This document shows, in pieces, positions 58,051 to 64,000 of a DNA stretch of 64,000 nucleotides. The position numbers were made by a program, and so were the translations under genes. The DNA is from Saprospiraceae bacterium. GTDB lineage: Bacteria; Bacteroidota; Bacteroidia; Chitinophagales; Saprospiraceae. The stretch covers positions 1 through 64,000 of the forward strand of contig JADKBV010000005.1 of NCBI GenBank assembly GCA_016714895.1. Reading direction: 5' to 3'. The notes below the pieces were generated by a model. The model was not told where the DNA came from, ran no database searches, and saw only the letters and a list, made by a program, of their open reading frames with translations. The stretch's first letter is position 1. Every line of letters begins with the position of its first letter.

Positions 58051-58986
58051 TTATTTAAAATGTTTTTTGACCAACGCCAGGGTTTTTTTGACACCCTCTT
58101 CTTCTGAGATGTCGTTGCCTTCCCATTCTACGCCAACAAAACCTTTAAAGTCAGATTGTTTGACAATATCTGCCATCAGGGCATAGTCAATAGTTGTTTC
58201 ATTACCGGCATCGTCAAAGCCATATGATTTAGCGCTGACTCCTTTAGCATAAGGTATAAGTTCATTGACGCCTTTGTATCTGTCATACTCTTTTAAACAA
58301 GGAGCATTCCATCTTTCATTGTTTTCACGCTGAAGGCAAAAATTGCCAAAATCAGGCAATGTGCCGCAGTTTGGCATGTTGACCCTGCTGATGACGGATT
58401 TAAGCCAAATGCCATGAGAGGATTGACCGCCATGATTTTCAACTATAATATTGATGTTTTTCTCTTTGCCGTACACACTCAATTTTTTAAGAGCAAGTAC
58501 CGAAGCATCGGCCATATCCGTTTCTGTTCCTGTACCAAAAAGGTTGACACGTATAGAGTGACAACCCAGAAATGCAGCTGCATCAACCCACTTATAATGA
58601 TTTTCCACCGCTTCATTTCTTTTTTGTTCATCCATTACCGCCAGGTCTCCTTCGCCATCCACCATAATCAATAAGGATTGAATCCCGTTTTGTTCAGCTC
58701 TGTTTTTAAGTTCTGACATATAGACAGAATCTTTTACTTTTTCTGCGTAAAACGAACTTACATACTCAATACCGGTAAATCCCAGCTCTTTTGCTTTGGC
58801 TGCAAAATCCAACGGGTCTAAGGTTTTGTCTTCCAAAGCCCTGTGAAATGACCATTGAGCCAACGAATAACTGAATCTGGATGTCGGACCGGCCTCTTCC
58901 GGATTTTGTGTGTTCGTATCGGAAGTTTTTTGTTTGCAGGAAGTCAGGGACAATAATACAATGGTCATCATGATATAAAAAGGCAT
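58051..58986 (-). CDS. Lipoprotein with a sugar phosphate isomerase/epimerase-like TIM barrel
   Basis: 311 residues from ATG 58986; the frame also has an earlier ATG (59061), but 58986 gives a clean lipoprotein signal with lipobox LTSC (Cys17). The mature part is a xylose-isomerase-like barrel: SLAQWSFHRAL, 'AKELGFTGIEYVSSFY', IIVENHGGQSSHG, LPDFGNFCL, GFVGVEWEGNDISEEEGV, with Glu/His/Asp positions in place for metal binding. Related exported lipoproteins occur widely in Bacteroidota. Substrate unknown; acting on sugars in the periplasm is likely. Confidence 0.85.
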   Translation of the reverse strand: MPFYIMMTIVLLSLTSCKQKTSDTNTQNPEEAGPTSRFSYSLAQWSFHRALEDKTLDPLDFAAKAKELGFTGIEYVSSFYAEKVKDSVYMSELKNRAEQNGIQSLLIMVDGEGDLAVMDEQKRNEAVENHYKWVDAAAFLGCHSIRVNLFGTGTETDMADASVLALKKLSVYGKEKNINIIVENHGGQSSHGIWLKSVISRVNMPNCGTLPDFGNFCLQRENNERWNAPCLKEYDRYKGVNELIPYAKGVSAKSYGFDDAGNETTIDYALMADIVKQSDFKGFVGVEWEGNDISEEEGVKKTLALVKKHFK

Positions 58987-59175
58987 AGCTTGATAAAATT
59001 TAAAGTAAGATAAAAAAAAACACACAAGTGTAAGGGTGCAAATGTAATATTTGTCTGTCATTTTTTTTGTTTTCCATAGAAAAAAATAGCCCCGGCATTT
59101 GACTTCCGGGACTATTGCTGATTTCAGGGGTTATGAGGAAAAAGTTTATATTTTATTTCAAATGAATAATGTCTG

Positions 59176-59712
59176 TTACGATTTCAGATACCATGCCAAC
59201 CAAATGCCGACAAGTCCGAATCCTGCCAACGCATCAATCAGGTCTGGCAAGGTAGGGTATTCAAACCAAATTGAATTGGAGTATGTACCTGTCAGGTAGC
59301 CAATCAGACCCACCGTAAGAGATAATAACACCGTATCTTTAAATTTTCTTTCTCTGCACTGTAATATAATCCAGCAAAGCAGAAATATTGACACAACGTT
59401 TACCAACATACCGCGAACCATGTTTGAAGTCATGTCTGTATCAAATGATTTGTGATAATAAATCTGTGCCCAGGGCTGACCTTTTTGTGATTCCATAAAT
59501 TTGGCATTTTCTTCCTGAGATGTTCCTTTCGGAGTGGTAGGAAGATAATAAAATCCCGGTTGAATGTTTTCGCTCAGACATTTTAATACACTCTCCTGGC
59601 TACTGGTATGTTCGGCCGTGACCCGGTGAAGGTCGAGCGCTGTCCATGACAAAAACTGCCAGAAAAAAAGAATGACTCCCCCGACAAGTGACGCAATGAT
59701 AAATTGTTTCAT
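59176..59712 (-). CDS. Small membrane protein of unknown function (178 aa)
   Basis: Four predicted membrane segments: residues about 3-23 (IIASLVGGVILFFWQFLSW), 97-117, 124-143 and 155-175. A hydrophilic loop between the first and second (about residues 30-95) would face the periplasm. I do not recognise the family. A TATATTTG box on the minus strand (59801-59808) may be its promoter. The gap to the TIM-barrel gene downstream is about 190 bases. Confidence 0.75.
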   Translation of the reverse strand: MKQFIIASLVGGVILFFWQFLSWTALDLHRVTAEHTSSQESVLKCLSENIQPGFYYLPTTPKGTSQEENAKFMESQKGQPWAQIYYHKSFDTDMTSNMVRGMLVNVVSIFLLCWIILQCRERKFKDTVLLSLTVGLIGYLTGTYSNSIWFEYPTLPDLIDALAGFGLVGIWLAWYLKS

Positions 59713-60175
59713 GTTGTTTTGATTTGAATATGATTAATAAATAAAATGTTTACCAGCGTTGGGGGGCTGAATCGATATGTCCAAATCAAAATTCTATTCG
59801 CAAATATAATATTATTTTGATATACATAATCATAGTTGACATTATTTCATAAAAATGAATATTTTTCCTTTCATATGAGTTGTATAATCAGGTACTTGCC
59901 AAAACAATCATGTTTAACACCGGTATAAAGTTGCACTCAAAAAAAATACAATTCCATCTTTTGATTTTTCATATGTCCATATTTTATATCTTTGTTCTCT
60001 TTTTAAATAATTACACAATGTAATTATCGATTGGTCGTATTTTTTTCGGGAACGATTTTATTCAAAAGAATGATATTTCCGCTACAAACAGTATGGCTGC
60101 CATCAATGTTACATAATTATTCAAGCCTGATATTTATATAATCAGATTTTAACAGACAAAAGTAAATGTAAAAAC
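59713..60175. other. Divergent intergenic region
   Basis: AT-rich and non-coding. It holds the minus-strand -7 candidate at 59801-59808 and, for pdxA on the plus strand, TATCTTTG at 59987-59994 with a TTG 23 bases upstream (spacing a little long). A leader of about 175 bases would result for pdxA. Confidence 0.5.
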
Positions 60176-61225
60176 ATGAAGTTAGGTATTACAATAGGTG
60201 ATATGAATGGTATAGGCCCGGAAGTCATTTTGAAAGCTTTGGCCAATCCCTTGATTCTGAAAAAATGTACACCTGTTATATACGGATCGGCAAAGGTATT
60301 GTCTTATCACAAAAATATGATTCCGGATATTAATATTCAGTTTACCAACATTTCTTCAGCGGAACATGCTCAGAAAGGCAGAATTAACCTGGTAAATTGT
60401 GGGGATGAAAATATCAATATCACCCTCGGCAAACCTACTGCGGAAGCGGGAAAACTTGCAGCCGCAGCTTTGGAAAAAGCAGCCGAAGATGCTAAAAACG
60501 GCGCTATTGACGGAATCGTGACAGCTCCGATCAATAAATACGCAATGAAACTGAGTGGTTTTTTATTTCCGGGACACACAGAATTTTTAGCTGATAAAGA
60601 CGGGAAAAAAGAAAATCTGATGGTTTTGTGCAGCGATCAGCTAATTGTGGCCACGGTCACCAATCATGTGCCTATCAAAGATGTGTCAGAAAAAATTTCC
60701 AAAGAACTCATCTTAAAAAAGATACAGATTTTTCAAAAAACATTGGTTGAAAATTTTGGGAAAGACAAACCTGTCATCGCTGTTTTGGGACTAAATCCAC
60801 ATGCAGGTGATGAAGGTGCTCTGGGTAATGAAGAAGAAACCATTATCAGACCGGCGATTATTGAAGCTAAAAAAAGTGGCTATTTTGTAGCCGGTCCTTT
60901 TTCAGCAGATGCATTTTTTGGTGGCGATAAATGGACAAAGGTCGACGGAATCCTGGCAATGTACCACGATCAGGGACTGATTCCTTTTAAGACGATTTCC
61001 TTCGGTGAAGGTACAAATTTTACAGCAGGACTTAGTTTTGTCCGTACTTCTCCGGATCACGGTACAGCCTATGATATTGCAGGACAGAATATTGCCGATC
61101 CGTCTTCATTTTTACATGCCATTTACCGTGCTATGGATATTTTTAATACCAAAAACGGCTATGCGGAAGACAGGGCTAATCCTTTGATGAAAATCAAAAA
61201 ACAAGCTGCGGGATTGGATGATTAG
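60176..61225 (+). CDS. pdxA: 4-hydroxythreonine-4-phosphate dehydrogenase
   Basis: Oxidises 4-phosphohydroxy-L-threonine in the DXP-dependent pathway to pyridoxal phosphate. 349 residues, the usual length. Metal-binding histidines: His134 in PGHTEFLAD, the His in LNPHAGDEG, and the His in MYHDQGLIPFK. Start motif GITIGDMNGIGPEV and the SPDHGTAYDIAG end motif are diagnostic. Confidence 0.97.
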   Translation: MKLGITIGDMNGIGPEVILKALANPLILKKCTPVIYGSAKVLSYHKNMIPDINIQFTNISSAEHAQKGRINLVNCGDENINITLGKPTAEAGKLAAAALEKAAEDAKNGAIDGIVTAPINKYAMKLSGFLFPGHTEFLADKDGKKENLMVLCSDQLIVATVTNHVPIKDVSEKISKELILKKIQIFQKTLVENFGKDKPVIAVLGLNPHAGDEGALGNEEETIIRPAIIEAKKSGYFVAGPFSADAFFGGDKWTKVDGILAMYHDQGLIPFKTISFGEGTNFTAGLSFVRTSPDHGTAYDIAGQNIADPSSFLHAIYRAMDIFNTKNGYAEDRANPLMKIKKQAAGLDD

Positions 61226-61309
61226 TGGTTTACGCAATTTTTCAAATGCAATAATTTTATAAATTTTAAAAAGTATTCTTACTTTTGATCCTTGAATTTT
61301 AACAGATTT

Positions 61310-61386
61310 CGGAATGTAGCGCAGCTTGGTAGCGCACTAGCATGGGGTGCTAGGGGTCGCTGGTTCGAATCCAGTCATTCCGACCA
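61310..61386 (+). tRNA. tRNA-Pro(GGG)
   Basis: The acceptor stem CGGAATG/CATTCCG is perfect over 7 bp. The anticodon stem CTAGC/GCTAG frames the loop ATGGGGT, anticodon GGG. The T-arm contains GGTTCGAATCC. CCA is encoded (61384-61386). A terminator follows at once. Confidence 0.95.
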
Positions 61387-61387
61387 A

Positions 61388-61414
61388 AAAAGGAGTCTTA
61401 AGGCTCCTTTTTTT
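61388..61414 (+). terminator. Rho-independent terminator after tRNA-Pro
   Basis: GGAGTC, loop, GGCTCC (one G-T pair), followed by a run of T (CCTTTTTTT). Confidence 0.85.
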
Positions 61415-61474
61415 GTTGTTTGTTGATAAAACCAACATCTTACCGTTTTAATTTCTGCTCTTGAAGTACTTGTA

Positions 61475-61504
61475 TTGTAATATTCATTTTTTTATTTAAT
61501 TTTG
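61475..61504 (+). promoter_or_regulatory. Promoter of prs
   Basis: TTG at 61475-61477, a 19-base spacer and TAATTTTG at 61497-61504, an exact Bacteroidota-type match 22 bases before the ATG at 61526. Confidence 0.65.
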
Positions 61505-61525
61505 CACCATATAATTTAACCAATC

Positions 61526-62461
61526 ATGCCAGAGGTAAAACTTTTTGCTGCAAGTTCTTCAAAAACATTAGCAGAAAAAATATCAGATTATTATGGATAC
61601 CCTTTAGGAGATATCGTACTCAGGACATTCAGTGACGGCGAAATGCAGGTCGAAATCAACGAGTCTGTCCGGGGAAGTTATGTTTTTTTTATAGGCTCTA
61701 CTTTCGGATCCTCGGATAATCTCCTTGAGATGTTGCTGATGATTGACTCTGCCAAAAGAGCTTCTGCGGGTTATATCACTGCGGTCGTACCTTATTTTGG
61801 TTATGCGCGCCAGGATAGAAAAGACAAACCCAGAGTTCCTATTTCGGCCAAATTGGTGGCCAATCTTTTTCAGGCATCAGGTGTCAACAGAATCATGACC
61901 ATGGACTTACATGCTGAGCAGATTCAGGGTTTTTTTGATATTCCTGTGGACCACCTGAAAAGTGAAGCTATATTTATGCCATACCTTAGTCAACAAGATT
62001 TAAGTAATGTAACTTTTGCTTCTCCTGATGTGGGTGGTGTCAAAAGAGCCAGAAGTTATGCAAAATATTTCCACCGAGATTTGGTCATCTGCGATAAAGA
62101 ACGAAGAATCGCAAATGAAGTGGCTGGTATCACCGTAATCGGTGATGTGAATGGCGCTGATATTATTTTGGTCGATGATATCATTGATACCGCAGGAACG
62201 CTTTGTAAAGCAGCAGATGCGCTGATTGAAAAAGGAGCCAAATCCGTAAAAGCCATCCTGACCCATGCCGTTCTTTCCGGTAAAGCTTATGAAAATATTG
62301 AAAATTCCAAAATCACAGAAATCATAGTTACAGATAGTATTCCTTTGAAAAAAAGTTCTCCAAAAATCAAAGTGCTTTCCTGTGCCAAATTGTTTGCCAG
62401 GGCCATCAGAAATACCCATGAATATAAGTCGATCGCCGCTCTGTTTGTGGAAAAAGATTGA
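61526..62461 (+). CDS. prs: Ribose-phosphate pyrophosphokinase
   Basis: Makes PRPP from ribose 5-phosphate and ATP for nucleotide, His, Trp and NAD synthesis. 311 residues. Motifs: RTFSDGEMQVEINESVRG, YFGYARQDRKDKPRVPISAK (ATP loop), MDLHAEQIQGFFDIPVDHL, and the PRPP-binding ILVDDIIDTAGTL. Complete and uninterrupted. Confidence 0.97.
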   Translation: MPEVKLFAASSSKTLAEKISDYYGYPLGDIVLRTFSDGEMQVEINESVRGSYVFFIGSTFGSSDNLLEMLLMIDSAKRASAGYITAVVPYFGYARQDRKDKPRVPISAKLVANLFQASGVNRIMTMDLHAEQIQGFFDIPVDHLKSEAIFMPYLSQQDLSNVTFASPDVGGVKRARSYAKYFHRDLVICDKERRIANEVAGITVIGDVNGADIILVDDIIDTAGTLCKAADALIEKGAKSVKAILTHAVLSGKAYENIENSKITEIIVTDSIPLKKSSPKIKVLSCAKLFARAIRNTHEYKSIAALFVEKD

Positions 62462-62575
62462 TTTTTTCTACAGAGTCATAGTCACTGATTTTATCGGATT
62501 CCTAAAATATTACGTTGGTATTGATTTTTGGCCAATCAAAAATAGTTATTATTCACGTATAGCTTTCAGTTTGAT

Positions 62576-62943
62576 ATGAATGACACACAAAAACATGACG
62601 ATAAAATAGCAAAACTTACATTTGCTTCTGTTTATCCTCATTACATTAAAAATAAAAAAAAGGCAGGACCATAGAAGAATTGCATCATGTTATCCATTGG
62701 CTCACAGGATTTGATGATGGAAAATTGAAAGAATTGATAGACCAAAAAGTAACTTTCGAAACTTTTTTTGACAAAGCAACCCTTCATCCTAATGCCCACC
62801 TAATAACAGGCATGATTTGTGGGTACAGAATTGAAGAAATCAGTAATCCGCTGACTCAAAAAATCAGATATCTGGACAAACTGGTAGACGAACTGGCTAA
62901 AAACCGGAAAATGGATAAAATTCTGAGAGAAAACCAAATATAA
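62576..62943 (+). CDS. DUF2200 family protein, one frameshift
   Basis: About 122 residues. ATG at 62576 gives MNDTQKHDDKIAKLTFASVYPHYIKNKK, after which an eight-A run (about 62650-62657) breaks the frame. Adding one A continues as KKGRTIEELHHVIHWLTGFD ... TFETFF ... HLITGMICGYRIEEISNPL ... IRYLDKLVDELAK, which is the full DUF2200 pattern. A frame starting at 62680 covers only the last 87 residues. Function of the family is unknown to me. Confidence 0.82.
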
Positions 62944-63373
62944 TCATCCGAAAACGCCAACTTTTGGCGATTGGTTTGAAATTACATGAGAATAAGGCTG
63001 TAGATTACCAAACCACACTTTATCAGCAGGTATTTAATGGACTTTTGTTCGCAATAAAATGTTTTATAACAAACACAAGCGAATAATTTGTTTCTGACTT
63101 TATTCAGGGTACCTGAATAAACTGGTTTTTATTTTTTTTCAAATGGCTGAAAATCATTCCTTCCATTTTAGTGAGCAATCTTGTCAGTAATTTTCCGGGT
63201 AGCTGTTTTCCTGACTTTATGTCAGCATATTTTTCGGAATTATGTCATTTTGCACATCATAACATCTGCTTTTTCTGCAATATCGTCATATTTTAACTTG
63301 ATTTTTGGCTTGGCATACCAATTGAACATAGGTATTTGTTACAATTTTTTAAAACAACAATAATTAGTATAAA
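62944..63373. other. Intergenic region upstream of dnaK
   Basis: CGCCAA, CTT, TTGGCG at 62955-62969 is a short perfect hairpin that may end the DUF2200 transcript. No gene is seen. A -24/-12-like element lies at 63310-63325. Confidence 0.5.
63310..63325 (+). promoter_or_regulatory. Sigma-54-like promoter candidate for dnaK
   Basis: TTGGCATACCAATTGA fits the TTGGCAY-N5-TTGC form of -24/-12 elements in spacing and all but the last base (A for C), 49 bases before the dnaK ATG. Local sequence quality is poor, so the deviation may itself be an error. No sigma-54 or activator gene is in the window. Confidence 0.3.
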
Positions 63374-64000
63374 ATGGGCAAAATTATCGGTATTGACTTA
63401 GGTACAACCAATTCTTGCGTAGCGGTTATGGAAGGAAACGAACCTGTCGTGATTGCTAATGAAGAGGGTAGAAGGACCCACTCTTCCATCGTTGCTTTTG
63501 GACAACGGAGAAAGAAAAATCGGTGACCCTGCAAAAAGACAGGCAATCACCAATCCAAAAGAACAGTAGCTTCCATCAAAAGATTTGGGCAATCGTTTTG
63601 GTGAGGTTGAAATGAATCCGGGAAGGGTAGCTTATAAAACCGTCAAAGGAGACAACGATACCATTCGTGTGGAGATTGACGGAAGACTATATACACCGCA
63701 GGAAGTTTCCGCAATGGTTTTACAGAAAATGAAAAACGGCGGAAGACTTTTAAGGAGTGACAGAAGCGTGATCACAGTCCTGCATACTTTAATGATTCAC
63801 AAAGACAAGCCACCAAAAGAAGCCGGTGAAATCGCAGGGTTGAAAGTTCAGCGAATTATCAATGAACCAACTGCAGCAGCATTGGCTTATGGTTTGGACA
63901 AAAAACATATGGACTCAACCATCGCAGTATTTGACTTGGGTGGTGGTACATTTGACATATCGATTCTCGAGTTGGGAGATGGTGTTTTTGAAGTAAAATC
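63374..64000 (+). CDS. dnaK: Chaperone DnaK (Hsp70), 5' part, multiple frameshifts, cut by window end
   Basis: ATG at 63374 starts MGKIIGIDLGTTNSCVAVMEG, the exact Hsp70 ATPase opening. Then the frame changes repeatedly: DNGERKIGDPAKRQAITNP (from 63501), TVASIKRF (63563), GNRFGEVEMNPGRVAYKTVKGD (63588), then disturbed pieces around the TAEDYLGTEVTEAVITVPAYF region (63720-63830), and KEAGEIAGLKVQRIINEPTA through 'IAVFDLGGGTFDISILELG' to the end. All segments are collinear with DnaK. As the gene is essential, the indels are almost certainly errors of the assembly. Confidence 0.92.

Noticed and set aside
58041..58094. GTG start at 58094 for the GT-C-like protein
   Set aside because: It would overlap the upstream gene by 44 bases, while ATG 58040 lies 11 bases after the upstream stop and leaves the membrane segments intact.

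Overview
The window is a piece of a Bacteroidota chromosome, most likely from a Saprospiraceae-like lineage of the order Saprospirales. The evidence is five proteins ending in type IX secretion (T9SS) type A sorting domains, very large secreted proteins built from PKD/SprB-like, IPT/TIG and parallel beta-helix modules, TAnnTTTG-type -7 promoter boxes, futalosine-pathway menaquinone synthesis (MqnE), and Bacteroidota-type TopA, Ffh, PdxA and Prs. The lineage assignment is an inference from gene style; no marker gene was searched.

Positions 1-29000 hold a same-strand locus of giant exported proteins. It starts with the 3' part of a repeat protein of at least 2690 residues. A parallel beta-helix protein of about 4370 residues follows, broken by six single-base frameshifts. 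Next comes a protein of about 1435 residues with two LamG-like and three HYR-like modules (one frameshift), then two proteins of about 355 residues with T9SS C-termini. The three giants share a C-terminal region of roughly 230 residues that is not the usual T9SS domain. The last three proteins share an N-terminal domain. Strong hairpins separate the first four genes.

Positions 29400-30600 encode GmhA and GmhB (heptose synthesis for LPS). Positions 30600-33350 are nearly gene-free: a decayed IS3-like element, TTTAGG-like tracts and several families of hairpin-rich intergenic repeats. A 1288-residue T9SS cargo protein follows, then 0.9 kb (37217-38151) carrying second copies of the same repeat cassettes.

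Positions 38150-53800 are mostly housekeeping: a RidA-like protein, QueE, ProC (minus), Ffh, an M3 metallopeptidase (one frameshift), MazG, an exported GH31 glycosidase, an exported subtilase with PKD and T9SS domains (two frameshifts), MqnE and TopA (minus). Positions 54000-59700 are a minus-strand group: a GT9 heptosyltransferase-like enzyme overlapping a GT-C-like membrane protein, a lipoprotein with a sugar-isomerase TIM barrel, and a small membrane protein. The GT9/GT-C pair and GmhAB point to cell-surface glycan assembly. The end holds pdxA, tRNA-Pro(GGG), prs, a DUF2200 gene (one frameshift) and the 5' end of dnaK.

The sequence carries many one-base indels, often in homopolymers. They affect dnaK, an essential gene, at five or more places, so the frameshifts are best read as sequencing or assembly errors and not as pseudogenes. 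Genes listed as frameshifted are therefore given as whole CDS spans.
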